64,000 nucleotides of DNA, taken from positions 134,501 through 198,500 of the forward strand of contig CAJQUW010011313.1 in the NCBI GenBank assembly GCA_907163375.1, read 5' to 3'. Source of the DNA: Prostheceraeus crozeri. Its lineage: Eukaryota; Platyhelminthes; Polycladida; Euryleptidae. A program made the translations under genes and the position numbers. Shown here piece after piece: positions 50,945 to 63,009 of this stretch; position 1 is the stretch's first letter; each line of letters opens with the position of its first letter. Below the pieces are notes generated by a model. The model saw only the letters and a program-made list of their open reading frames with translations. It was not told the origin of the DNA and did not search any database.

Positions 50945-51657
50945 AGTAGTCCGCAGCCAGAACGAGTTTCTGCAGGGAACGAGGCCGAAAGAATGATGTA
51001 CACCCTATGCTTACTACGAATCACCACGTCTGCCGAGTTCTAGTGAGTTCCTCTTCTTGTCAGACAAGATCAATGAAAAACACATGTGAATCCAATGGGA
51101 CGCAGATTGCAGTTTTTGGCAAAAATGAAATTTTCTATGTTTTCTCTGATTAAACGAAGCGTACTAAGCACAGAGTCATAATTTTTGACAGGGAATGTCT
51201 TCAGGTCATTTCCTATGATGTACATGTGCTTTTATCATGAATCTAATCGGCAATGTATGTGAGAAAGTGGTTGAATGTGGATAAAGTTGCTCAAAATGTT
51301 TGTGTTTGCCGACATAAAGAGGCTCGGCAAATCTACGTGTTTAGCTATATAGACAGGGGTGCATGAAAATGAAAGGAAGTGACCTGAAGACATTCCCTGT
51401 CAAAAATTATGACTCTGTGCTTAGTACGTTTCGTTTAATCAGAGAAAACATAGAAAATTTTATTTTAGCCAAAAACTGCAATCTGCGTCCCATTGGATTT
51501 ACATGTGTTTTCTTTGATCTTGTCTGACAAGAAGAGGAACTCACTAGAACTCGGCCGACGTGGTGATTCGTAGTAAGCATAGGGTGTACATCATTCTGTG
51601 AAAGTCTCACTTTCGGCCTCGTTCCGTGCAGAAACTCGTTCTGGCTGCCGGACTATA
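50945..51657. repeat. Long inverted repeat, about 270-bp arms, 161-bp spacer
   Basis: The left arm 50945-51213 and right arm 51375-51657 are reverse complements over their whole length with roughly eight or nine substitutions in about 250 aligned bases (about 96% identity). One 14-base block near 51595-51608 is present only in the right arm. The spacer at 51214-51374 is unique. No known ORF, terminal motif or tRNA-like start is visible in the arms. A transcript across it would form a long, nearly perfect double-stranded RNA. Confidence 0.93.
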
Positions 51658-53658
51658 GTGACTGTGATTGCATATGCATTCAATCAGGTTTCATCAGAGT
51701 TTTGTCGTAGAACTGAGGTTTCGCTCTATGGAAAAGAAGAGCAGATGAGGCAGCCATCGAAGCGTTTTACAATCTGAGTGGCATATTCAGCATTTCTACC
51801 TCAGAAATGACATTAAAGGATACCTTGCGTTTGATCAATTTGGGGAGTTTTTCCGAAGTATTGTTGTGCATCTAAAGCATGTGCAAAATTTCATAAAAAT
51901 GATCCGTGAGCACGAATCAACCACAAGATTTTGGCTTCAGCATCTCATGCTGCGTGCAAGTTAGCTTCACTTGAAAAACGCAATGATATCAATATGACAA
52001 CTGTTGGCTGTCATTAAATGCAATGAAATGCTTATATTCAGCTTTTTTATTTGTTAAATTACAATTAGAAGTTTCGAATCACGAATATGCAGGACTGACC
52101 AACCAACAAACATACAACAATAAACCGGTTTTTATCAGTTCGTTCTCCTCATATCTGCATTTTTCATAAATTTTCCGATGTCAAGTTGCACCTCGTGTTC
52201 ACAACTAACTGTCAGATGACGGGTGTTGATGGTTTGCTATCCATCATCGGTTTAGATCGGATCATTATCCAAATTCGGAAATCACCTTTTCATTTCCGTT
52301 CATGTCCTTAGATCAGTAACTTTGTCCAATTTTCGTGCTAAATATCAATAATTGAATATTCAATGGTTTGACGCACTGAATTTCCGAAGTCATTCCTTCA
52401 TATTGAAAAGGCGAAACAACGGTCAGTGTCTCATTTTCAGTGCGGGAAAATGTGAAATTAGCTTTAATTGAATAATTGTTTAATTCGGTAGTTGCACTTC
52501 TGACGTAAGAGTACAGCATTCGATGTGAAGAAAAGATGCGTCGAAGTATTCTCTAAAGTGCATCCCCATCGTATTCCATCACGCATTTAAACGTTTGACT
52601 AAATGTTTCACTAGAGATGAGGCCGGAAGAGGATGTTCATGGCTGAGCAAAATCATTTCATCGTTGTCATTTCCATCCATGGGAAGCAGAAGATTCTGTT
52701 GAGTAGGATGGCTGGAATTGAATAGTTTCAGTGTCACAAAGAGACTTCGTCACGGCTGATGAGTCTACACGGGACAACAGAAAGAAATGACGAAGAGAAT
52801 TTGAGCGCATCTTTAATAATTCTCAATACTTAAAACAGGCGTTTCTGCGAGGTTGCCTCTCAGTTGTCGAGCAGTGTCATTTTTATTCATTTAATATTCT
52901 TCCCAAGTCGCCGTGTTGCATTATTTCTTGATGAAATGCCTGTGTTCGCATGAGCGCGTATCCCATAATCTATCATCACTTATACGATAATGTGGTTTTT
53001 ATGAAAGACATGAGATTCAAATGGATCCTAAATTTAGATGGGACAGACAAAATGGAAGGAAATTATAATTATGTCGACTCCCATGAAATCTATTTGCATG
53101 TATTTTGTGTAGAAGTATCTTCAATTTAAATCTCATGAACAGAGGGAATTTTGGTATTCTGTCTGAGTGATGATGAATAGTTCTGGATAGTGAAAATCAG
53201 AGAACCTCTCAATTATTTCGTGATCTTTACATATATTTGAAACACTCTCTGAAATGATTTAAAAGGACATGTCAAGAGGATAATATTTATGATAGACTCA
53301 ATATTTAGAATTTCTCAGTGGGGAGAAAAAAATTAAGCTCGAGTAACATTGCTTCGGTGACTAGCTCGATGAGGACAGCGTTGTGCTGCTTTGCAAGGGA
53401 GTTTCTCTTCTGGCATATTTCAAAGGAAATGAGTTGGATCTTGTTAGTTAATTCACAATTATGCAAAAGTACTTCTAGAAGACGTTTAAGTAAACCGATC
53501 GCCAAGAAAATCGAGATAATTATATGTATAGGTATGCTCTACCTGTAAACCAAATTTCATTAAAAGTGGCACTTATAGATTTTGAATTAGAGGCGATATC
53601 GTAACGGTATATCATTCCAAGCGAGTAGACGCAACGCCTTTGATATCAAGAACAATGT
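51658..53658. other. Non-coding stretch with one dispersed repeat
   Basis: Nothing is recognised apart from the 52419-52500 repeat described separately. Confidence 0.45.
52419..52500 (+). repeat. Dispersed repeat, copy 1
   Basis: About 82 bases beginning GGTCAGTGTCTCATTTT and including GGGAAAATGTGAAATT and GCTTTAATTGAATAATTG. They match 61846-61925 with few differences. The repeat is non-coding and its family is unknown. Confidence 0.85.
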
Positions 53659-54030
53659 GTCGGCATCAATGATCGGCAATGATATCGTTTTATTTTTAAA
53701 ATGATATAAAATCATATCATTTTACGAATTTTATAAAATGATATAAAATCATATCATTTTATTTTTTAATAATGAAAATATACTAGTTTTTTAGTTAAAT
53801 ATACGTAGGCGTGCACCGTTAATAGATCTAGTCATACGAATTTTTCGATTTACACTGCTACCATGCCACTTTTACTGCTCTTAGCAATGAAATTAAAATT
53901 AGATTGCATGCAGCATCGATATATTCCTAACACTGGAAGACCGAGGAAAGCAGTTCAGTCACACAAAGCCTTTTGTATACAAAAACTTAGGTATGGCCTG
54001 TGGCCTATACATCAGACATCGCATGTTTTG

Positions 54031-54742
54031 GGCTGCATCTAACTGAGCCGCGTCTTTGTTCTGACTGCGTAGGCAAAATGCTTCTAAACGAAGGATTCGC
54101 GTTCTCACGAGACCGCATCACGTTGTCTCACGAAGCCGCGTCTGTCAAAAACAGCAGGAAATTTTTCTCTTCACCACCTGTCAAGATAACTGTCAAATGA
54201 GAATTTCCTAATTTGAAATATTGAAAGTTGATACTGAAAAATGACCAATATTTGTCAATCAATTGCTTCACTAATTCAATTCTAGATTAAGTGTTAAAAA
54301 TATTTAACAGAAATCATTGCATCAGTTGCGCTTGAATGAAGGAAATGTTGGAAAATATTCAAGTCATGATAAGTCTCCCCCGAAACAACAGCGCAAGTAT
54401 GCCAAGACGAGTGCATCTATACTGTCTAAAAAAAGGCTGGAAGATATTGAGACAGAAGCGTGGGACTGCTGTGGTAACTGCAGTGTGGCATCCATTTCCC
54501 AAAGGTGGATTCTTCTTTCATAGGTTTGCGTCGAGTTTCAGTGTACATGGGATTATGAGCTATATAAATGTACTTGAATTGTTTTGATGTTAATGTTCTA
54601 TATGAAACTCGATGCCGATTGTTCGTCAGCGCTAAACAGAGGGATCTGTCAGCAAGAAACAGCGGGTGGCACAATTAATAGGTAAGGAAATCCGCGGCTC
54701 AGTGACACTGAATTTATCACGCGGCTCAGTTAGATGTCACCC
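54031..54742. mobile_element. MITE C nested in element B, 8-bp target duplication
   Basis: The terminal repeats are GGCTGCATCTAACTGAGCCG at the left and, read inward from the right, GGGTGACATCTAACTGAGCC. They are flanked by ATGTTTTG (54023-54030) and AAGTTTTG (54743-54750), a target duplication with one mismatch. Element A at 28 kb preserves the unoccupied site: its reverse strand reads AGACACCTC, one AAGTTTTG, then ATATAAGC. A further CGCGGCTCAGTGACACTG copy lies just inside the right end. There is no ORF of note. Confidence 0.87.
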
Positions 54743-54928
54743 AAGTTTTGACTTAAGCTTTAGGTACTTGTGGGTTAAGTCGTCCCCCACGTTTTCAAAT
54801 TTGTATAAAATTTATAAGAATGAATCAATCATCACAAAACTGTAATGACACGTATTTGAGTGTATTTTCTGCTCACATGCAAAAAATCATGCAAATCGGA
54901 TAAGTGCTTTTTGATTTAGAAACGATAG

Positions 54929-55229
54929 CGTGAAGTGTAGCGATGTCAGCAGCTTGATCTGACTTCACCTGACCTCATCGTCAGAGCAGAAAGCACTTGA
55001 GGTCAACAAAGTCAATTCCCGACAACTCGTGAAGTGATGATGACCAGGTAACATCCTCTATATTAACATTTGTAACCTTAAAAAATGTGTGGCAAGGTAG
55101 TGGTTGTGAGAAGATTTCAAATGGCAGCGGATGCGACGAAGATGGAGAGAGAGCAATGCACACACGAGTAATAATGATACGTCGAACAGACGGAGTCGGA
55201 TCAAGCAGCTGACATCGCTACACTTCACG
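54929..55229. mobile_element. Inverted-repeat unit D near the right end of element B
   Basis: The left end CGTGAAGTGTAGCGATGTCA, GCAGCTTGATC (54929) and its inverted partner ending at 55229 match over about 35 bases with two differences. It is about 300 bp long with no ORF. The flanking octamers do not match, so it may be a MITE with a decayed duplication or part of element B. Confidence 0.6.
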
Positions 55230-55557
55230 TTATCATCATTTTATGTTTTATTGTTATCATTTTATCATTGCCGATCTTTGGTCGGCATTGACTATCCAGG
55301 GAACAGTGTTACATGATACTCACCTCAGCGACCCAAATGCGCGCTAGTCTTTGGTTAACTGGTCGCTTTCCCATTAGGTAATAAACTTAATTTCTCGTAT
55401 CTCGATTTTCTTGGCGATCGGTTCAGCTAAATGGCTTCTAGAGAAATTTACGTATCTGGGGGTGAATTAATTAATAATATCCGATGATTTGTACAAAAAT
55501 CTGAGATAGCCGCATTTTCCTTCATGAATCATGACAAACAACTACATGTGTAGCTAT

Positions 55558-56693
55558 CCCCTTCGCTGCGGATATGGGGGTCTCCGCGAGATTGATATCT
55601 GTGTGTGTGCGGTTCGACTGTTAACGCTCTATGATAATTGGTGCTGTGTATGTGGCAGGCTAGCTTGCTATTGTTGCTCGTGTGCGGTTAATTGTGATGT
55701 GAAGAATTGCTCTAATAGTATCCAAATGACTTCCAATAGCATTTCACTGGTGACACTTCTTGAACTATCAGTGTCAGCCAGAATGTCATCTGACAGTCAT
55801 TCTGATGCATCAGATTTCTCGGAATCAGAAGAACCGTCAAACAGCATTCTGACAAAGCTCTCCTCCGCCCTCCATTGCACACCACTTCTTGTTGCCATAT
55901 TTTACAATCAGCTGTTAACTGATGAAGTGTTGGTTTATCAATTAATGCACTGTGGGCATTAACAGCCTTAATGCACTGTTTGATGATACTATAGAAATCA
56001 TAGAAACTAATCTTTCTATTCGTTTCGCATTCCTTTGAATTGCCGTCAGCGTCGAATTTTCAAACTATTTGATTGACAAGAGCTCGCATGTGAAAAAAGT
56101 AAAATGCATTGATATATCAATGACTACTCTTCAGTAGATGTTTAAATGAAATTAGGAAAATTAATACCATAGAATTCTTATCTTCTAAATCTTTATATCA
56201 CTGCAGGCCTCTTTGACTTCACTATTGCTTCAATTGCTTCAATCTGAAATATATGAAACTAACAACTAAGATACTTTTTCCCGAACTACTTGATTAAAGA
56301 ATTTGTCACGAAAATCTCGTGTGTGTGGTTGATCTAAGCAATCTTTAAGCTAGAAAGCTTCAAAAAATTGATAATAGAGCCCATAAAATGATTTTCAATT
56401 CGCATTACAAGAATCTCAACATAAAGAAATGTAATTGTGCTAGGTTTGAAATAGAAAGCCACCGAAGACGTCATAGTAAGAAACTATTCCATCAAGTTCA
56501 AATGCACAAAACCCACATTTTGCACCCCAGTATTCCGACGCGATATCGATCTCAGTTTTGTTGTCAGTACTTCAGAACCTTGACGCGAAAGAAAACTTTT
56601 TTTCGTTTTGCAACCGGCCTCATCTACGATGATTTAAGAGAAGAAAGCCTTTAGTAACTTTTGCATGCCTCATCACAACGATATTTGTCCAGC

Positions 56694-56761
<68 letters not shown>

Positions 56762-57242
56762 CCTAGTCACTTTTTCTTGTAACTTAGGATTATCATTTTC
56801 ATTCCATAAACGCTTATTATTATTATTACATCATTAAAGAATGCATGCGTGAGAAGTAGCACAAATAACACTTTAACTCGAACGTTTTATCATCAAGACT
56901 TCATAGCATCAGCGAACAGTTGTTCCGTCGTCCTGACCTGGTGAATAGGTTGCGCGCTCGTTTCCTTCGTGGACTCCGCGTGTTCTATTCCTTACTCAGA
57001 TGAATGAGGTCGGGAAGATAAGGTGTTGGTATCAATTTGAAAAAAGAAGAAATGAAAAAATATATTCCTATTGTTATCATTAATTCATTCATTTTGTATA
57101 ACGCCAATTCACGTCATGTCTGCACAGATACAACGTGATTGAGGCGGGGACGCGCGCATCCGCATGTGAGACGACACTTGAACTGGCAAGGAACCTTCGC
57201 ATCCGCAGACTAGAAGCATTAGATTTTCCCGCAGCGAAGGGG
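55558..57242 (+). mobile_element. Deleted piggyBac-like element (fourth family)
   Basis: A perfect 14-base terminal inverted repeat, CCCCTTCGCTGCGG, starts at 55558 and ends at 57242. On the right it abuts TTAA (57243-57246); on the left the matching place reads CTAT, so the left TTAA has changed. GCGGATGCG-type subterminal units occur at about 57140-57210. A frame with MSSDSHSDASDFSESEEPSN from 55783 looks like the acidic N-terminus of a piggyBac transposase and runs to 55962. The rest of the gene is absent. A TA microsatellite lies inside. Confidence 0.65.
56696..56760. repeat. (TA)n microsatellite, about 64 bp
   Basis: An uninterrupted TA dinucleotide run inside the deleted piggyBac-like element. 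Confidence 0.97.
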
Positions 57243-57599
57243 TTAACGATGCTTTAGACTTGATGTCTGTCTGAATGCATTATTGAGAGTGTTCTCTTTC
57301 ACTTCTTTTACTTTTTCCGACAAAAATGTGAGCAGTCGTTTTGATATTAACCTGTAACGTCAAGTATGTGAAATTCTGTCTTTTTAATGATTCATTTTGT
57401 TTTTGGTGGTGCAAATTCCGAGTCCATGAATTTTCTGAGAATCTTCTGACTCGGATTGCTAAAGTCAACGCACAGGACTGTATACTCATGATACGTGTTT
57501 TATATGTTTCTAACGCAATATTTCTTACGAAGCGTTAACATTTGAAATTGTGAGGAGATTTCAACAGATGTTGTAGAATTCACTTCAGGCTCTTCAAAA

Positions 57600-58306
57600 C
57601 AGGGATACGGAGTCGGAGTCCCGTAGTCCTATCATTTTTGCTGGAGTCGGAGTCCTATCAAATGAATAGACTCCGGACTCTGACCTATAACCAGACCCGA
57701 AATATAACACAAACAAATTATTTATCTTCGTGCATAGCTGTCACTGTCCTGATCTCAACTTTCTCCGTCAAACAAAAGTACAGATACACTGCTGCATGCA
57801 AAGCTTGTAATAGTTAAGGGAATGAACCGTGATAGTGAAAAAAAGGATTGTCTTTTCACTCGGCGATTTAATAGAGAAGGCAAGCAGCCGTCCTAGTCTC
57901 GATCACACATACGCACCAAAGGTCACATCAGAGACAAAAATGAAATACTAGTTTGTTTGAAAACATTACCTCTTACCCTCACGTTAATCGTGTGTGATGG
58001 CTCCTCCAAAACGCATGTTAAAGAATGGGGGATTTTCCTGCCTGCTAGAGACTGGAGAAAAATCGTGTGAAGCACACATCAACAAGATGGGAGGAGGCGG
58101 GTCGCATGCATCCAACTTAAAGCGACATTTGATAAACTTTCATCGAAAATTACTGATAAATGATACAGCAATGATCACTAAAGATAGGTTTAGGTAAGCC
58201 TATAATGATCTATGATGTAGGTTGCCAGGTTTTTTAAAAACAAAGATATATATACTGGCCACCCGAAGTCGGAGTCTTATCAAAATGATAGGACTCCGCA
58301 TCCCTG
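57600..58306 (+). mobile_element. hAT remnant with BED-type finger, TSD CTTCAAAA
   Basis: The ends are CAGGGATACGGAGTCGGAGT (57600) and, read inward, CAGGGATGCGGAGTCC (from 58306). The octamer CTTCAAAA is duplicated exactly at 57592-57599 and 58307-58314. A small gene fragment (57997-58197) carries a BED-like zinc finger: FSCLLETGEKSCEAHI, then SHASNLKRHLINFH, the usual N-terminal DNA-binding domain of hAT transposases. A GT-containing exon end (TTTAGGTAAGCC) follows at 58192-58200. The catalytic domain is deleted. GGAGTCGGAGTC units recur near both ends. Confidence 0.9.
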
Positions 58307-61300
58307 CTTCAAAATATTCACAGTAGCCTTTCGCCGATGGATAGCAGTCAACTATAGAAACGAAAAGAAAAGGATACATATTCAAGCAGATTATAGTTTT
58401 TGCGAATCTCAAGCGAACTTCGTGCACTATAATTGTCCGTGTCAATGTCGTGTTCGCATTGATTTGCACATCATTTTTCAGTCCTATGATGAAGATTACA
58501 ATTTTTTTTTCGAGAAAATGGTCTTTAAAAAATCTTCCGAATCTGACCAAAATCAAGTGACTAGGCCAGTTGCAAAGTGAAGATTACAATCCCGGGATCC
58601 CGTGGGTTTTGCAATCCCGGCATTTTTCTCACGGGATCCTGGGATTAATTTAGTTGTCATTTTGGTAGTAATTGCTAGACGCTTTAATAGCAAGTTATTT
58701 TTTTTAACTATTTTACCAGTGGAAACTGCATAGATACTCGAAAACTCTTCTTTTTTTCGTTGAATCACTAAAATATTGTGGATTATTGCTGTATCGAGTT
58801 GGCTTGTATTGCGCCATACACATTTTCTTATCATAGGCTGCAGGGACTAAGAACGTTTCAGATAGTAGCAGGAATGACAGAATTATTTCTCAATCTTCCT
58901 ACTCCGATTCTGCCCCAGCAATATATCATTAGTTAGAGCCAGAAACTATGAAGAATGTCTGTAAATTGCTTTCTGCAATGCATGTGGTGCTATAGCCTGT
59001 GTTTTATAATCTATAGAGCCGCATGTTGCCTAACACTGAGCCCTGCATCAAGCCGCTGTACAGCTAGTAATTTGTGGAGTTTGGCTTTTCTGCTTTCACA
59101 TTTCCCCTTCCTTTCAACTATATTTTCAGTTTTTCATGTCGTCACTAGAAATAATGACCACTACCGTTGTATGGTGTCCCATTCGAAAACGACTCACAAA
59201 AATATCTCCGATCACCAACGCTAATTGTTGCTGGCGTTCAGATTGTGCGAATAAATTCTACATGAAAGGACCATCAGATTACAATTTTGTTCCTCTAAAT
59301 ATACCATGGAGCGATTTGTTTCGAAATCCCGGGATTTGGAAACGTACTTAGGATTGCAATTCGTAGCCCGCAGTTCCAAATATGTATCTTTGACCTCAAT
59401 TCCAAAATGGAACTGTCTTGCCAATCATAACAATATCTCATTAGAGACTGTCTCATTGTCTCTGTCTTTGGATAGTCAAGAGTCATGACCCAACTATGTA
59501 TATTAATCTTAAGACTTGAATTACTGCTGCTGCTTTTGATATGATAATATAATTTATGCAATCAGATATTCAAAATGAAATCCTTAATATGCTAGTTGAA
59601 TGAACATGCTATGATATGCTATCCAGTTGCTGCTGTAGACGACATGCCAACAGTAGTCTGAAAACATGCATGTCGTAGACGAAAGAGCAAGGGAATCTAT
59701 GATGCATTTTGTGGAGTATTATATTATAATAGACACTAATATATCCATGTGGTGCACTACACTACAGCTATTCAATTTGGTGGAGTACATCGATGGAAAG
59801 TTTATGAATACAAAGGAACAGAGTTATATTCATCAACGATTGCGGAGGAGAACTTTTGATCTTTTTCATTGATGTTTTATGTAATGAACTTTAATTTTCC
59901 ATGGGTGTAACCTCATAAGATACCACAAAACAACGTTAAACATTCTGATATTGGTCTGAACTCGAAGCGTCTGATATTGGTTTTATGCACCTATAAATGT
60001 ATCGTCGCTTTTTCTTGGTTGACATCATACAGTATCAGGATAGAATTGTTTTTTCACATTTATGCATTTCTAAATCATAGTCCTCACGCTCTATTCCATA
60101 TGAAATGTTTTTGAGGATATATCACTATCGGACATTACCAGTATTTCCCTTCATTTAGCTATCTAGAATTTTCACATTAATTTATCCGCATTGCATTTGT
60201 TGTAACAACTTGAAATTTCTTTTTTATGTGCAAAACTTGGCTTGATGCAGATAATTGCGAATCGTCCGGCATTTAAATGCATGCAATAATAATCCTGAAA
60301 AAAACCTAGACAAGTATTTCTTCATCATTTTTAATCTTTATCATTAAAATCAGTGATGCATCGTGATCAACATAAAGCAAATTGAAAAAATACTCATGAG
60401 TACTTCAAGCTAGTCAAAACACCTTCCCAAGGCGTGATTGTTGTCTGAGCATTGATCAGTTACTGAAGTATATATACAGCTTAAAAGAAAGCAAAGGGCA
60501 TAATTTTGAACATTTCAATTGTTGTTTCAATGAGATAAAGGCAGTGTAAATTATGTCATAAAGCTTCGTGCTCCACATTTCCTGTCTAACAGCCCGATGA
60601 ATTTGTTTCTCAACCAACATATTTCTCCATTAATTGAACACGTGTTCATGCTACCTATTGATATTTAATGAGTTTTGAGTCATCGGCAAAATCTATGTAA
60701 AAAATTCACAATGAAAATCTTCAGGCGGATATTTTTTATTTTTGTTTTTGATAGCATTTTTAGCGATCACTTTTGGGAATCAACATTGTTGCTACGTGTA
60801 ACATGCGTGTCGAAAAACGCATTCAAACAGCTGAAAGAATGTCTCAACTGTCGTGATAACTGCTGATGGAGTATCGAATTTTAATTGACAAATATAAGTT
60901 GATATCATGGCAGGATTTTTAGAACATTAATTTAATTTCCTGCTTTCATAGTAAGAAATGGATCCACCACAATTTCTGATATTCTTTAAAGCTTGATGCA
61001 CAATTTTGGTGTCATTCCTCTCTGGCATTAACCAAGTTTGTCAAATTGCTATTCACGTTTGTAAATTATTTGTATAGAATCAACTGTTAGGCGCATCTCT
61101 TCACGAACTTATTCGCTAGCTCATGTGGACTACTGAGATTGATATGAACTCTTGAATGTATCAAAACCAATGCACTGGTCTCGAATATTATATAATATTA
61201 GTATGTGTTGGGAAATAGAGCCACAAGCTTGTCCGAAAGCATAATTTATGTTTCAAAGTATGCATTGTGGTTAGAAGTGGCTGTCAATGTCCAATCGCAT

Positions 61301-61840
61301 TTTTTACATGTTTATCTAATAATTGAAATAATATAATTACTCTACCATCTCCCAAAAGCAGATGGTGAGTCTCAAAGCTAACCACATATTAATAATCACA
61401 TGAAGATTGAAGCCGTACAAAAATTTACAGAGCTCACTCTCATTATATGAACATATTATGAATGCCATTATTTGAGGTTCCACATGAACATCAAGAAGTC
61501 CACATTTAGTTAGAAGTGAAGAAGTCCTGATTTGAGCGAATGATGAACTGTAAGAGAGGCAGAAGTCGACAGCCGAAAAGTTGGGTCGACTTTGTATAGG
61601 AATGGATGATCCATAACCTGGAGATGTTGAATGCTCTCTTGCAAGACTGAAGACCATGGAGATATCTCACAAATCGGCGCGCAATCTGTCACAGGCGTAG
61701 AAGATCATCATAGTGTATCGAGCATTTACTTAAGACTTTTTTTTGGATGGAAAATCATTTAATTCGCATGCACAAATGAAGTTATGGATATAATTTTTCA
61801 AACAATACTGCTAAGCAAATCATTCACATTTGAAAGGTCA
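58307..61840. other. Non-coding stretch
   Basis: No gene is recognised. Palindromic CCCGGGATCCCG and related units at 58590-58640 and AAATCCCGGGATTTGG at about 59325 may be ends of another degraded DNA transposon, but I could not define borders or a duplication. Confidence 0.45.
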
Positions 61841-61845
61841 GCCAG

Positions 61846-61925
61846 CGGTCAGTGTCTCATTTTTAGTCCGGGAAAATGTGAAATTGGCTTTAATTGAATA
61901 ATTGCTTAGTTCGGCAGCTTTACTT
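61846..61925 (+). repeat. Dispersed repeat, copy 2
   Basis: About 80 bases matching 52419-52500. The SINE head at 61950-62014 lies immediately beyond it. Confidence 0.85.
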
Positions 61926-61949
61926 TTATTTCAAGACATTCGACACTTT

Positions 61950-62014
61950 CGGGGCTCGATCTCTGGACCAAACGATCACAAGGCCAAGCACTTAACCACT
62001 GTGCCACGGAGACC
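61950..62014 (-). repeat. tRNA-derived SINE head, family 1, second copy
   Basis: The minus strand reads GGTCTCCGTGGCACAGTGGT, TAAGTGCTTGG..., with the B-box-like AGATCGAGCCCC further on. It is close to the copy at 48085-48156 and better preserved. The anticodon-arm region CCTTGTGATCG is visible but the acceptor stem does not close. Confidence 0.75.
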
Positions 62015-62784
62015 ACAATGCAATAATTACAGAAATTACATGGAGAAATGCAGCTGTAATTGCTTTTTGTCAGTATCCTCATAAGTCATAAGTTGTTTAT
62101 TGCCAAAAAAGTTTTGGACAAACATGAACGAGATAAACATGACGATACAACATATCAACATATAAAAAGGTGAAATTCTCACATCAACAGGAAGGCAGGG
62201 TGGCGAATAGAAGATCTCATTATCTGAACATTTTCAGAGATTTGTTAGAATATAACTGCATCTTTGCACGATGCACAATTATTGTCGAATCAGTGTTCAT
62301 CATCGGAAGTACAAGTTTTTCAATTATATGAGTATGTACAATCTAACTTAACTGTCTGGTCCTAAAAGTCTTACCAATGATTAAGTATTATTATTATTAA
62401 GATGGGGTGAACCGAACAGGGTGCATCAATAGAGATCAAAATCATAAAAAAAACAAGTGTAAAAAGACAAAGTGTAAATTTTAAGAGTATAAAAATGTCT
62501 CACCTGTAATGATAGAATTATGAATCCATGAATATGATTATTCTACATCAATGTTGAACAGTTAATTGACTGAGAGCGAAAAATGCATGCTTTCAATAAA
62601 CAATTTGGTGAATTTTTGTTGCAACTTAAGATTTTTTCAAATTATGGTTCCTGCTTCCAGTGTATGAAAAGTATCGTCACTTAACTTAGATTTTGGCGTT
62701 GCTGTGATAGACATCTTGTTCTGAGACTTGACCATGAATAACCAAAATCCTGTTTTAATAATTCACGCTTTTACGTCGTTTCAG
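62015..62784. other. Upstream of the WASHC5 coding exon
   Basis: No coding sequence is recognised. It ends with a pyrimidine-rich splice acceptor (TTTTACGTCGTTTCAG). Promoter elements were not identified. Confidence 0.5.
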
Positions 62785-63009
62785 ATGAAGGATTTTCTGG
62801 CTGATGATAATCAGTGTGGCCAAGCCATTCTGCGTCTGGTTGCTCGAGGCAATTCTATTATTGCAGAGCTGCTGCGTCTTGCAGATTTCATTCCACCAGT
62901 CTTCAAAATGGAAAATAGGAACGAAAATATGAAATACGGGGAACTCTTAAGTGATTTTACATATTTCTCTCAACAGGAAAATTTTGAACATAAGCTGGAA
63001 AATCGAATG
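62785..63009 (+). CDS. WASHC5: WASHC5 (strumpellin), first coding exon
   Basis: This encodes the first 75 residues of strumpellin, a large scaffold subunit of the WASH complex that drives Arp2/3 actin assembly on endosomes. MKDFLADDNQCGQAILRLVA, RGNSIIAELLRLADFIPPVF, then KYGELLSDFTYFSQQENFEH align without gaps to the N-terminus of the human protein ([20 protein letters not shown]...). The acceptor AG at 62783-62784 directly abuts the ATG, so the 5'UTR is spliced on upstream. The exon ends in phase 0 at ENRM with donor GTAAGT (63010). The frame is also open for a few codons upstream and 99 bases downstream, but splice signals and homology set the borders. The remaining thousand-odd residues lie beyond the window. 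Confidence 0.9.

Larger units (their letters stand above)
53667..55280 (-). mobile_element. Non-autonomous element B, hAT-like, TSD GTCGGCAT
   Basis: The ends are CAATGATCGGCAATGATA (53667) and, read inward, CAAAGATCGGCAATGATA (from 55280). The octamer GTCGGCAT flanks both sides exactly (53659-53666 and 55281-55288). An 8-bp duplication with CA-starting ends points to the hAT superfamily. The element is homologous to element A at 27670-28447 in the opposite orientation. It contains two further inserts: element C (54031-54742) and the inverted-repeat unit D (54929-55229). No transposase frame was found. Confidence 0.87.

Noticed and set aside
58590-59335. CCCGGGATCCCG-type palindromes as ends of a DNA transposon
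   Set aside because: No clear borders or target duplication could be set.
61337-61692. Overlapping minus-strand ORFs of 60 and 106 codons
   Set aside because: No similarity; the frames are likely chance.
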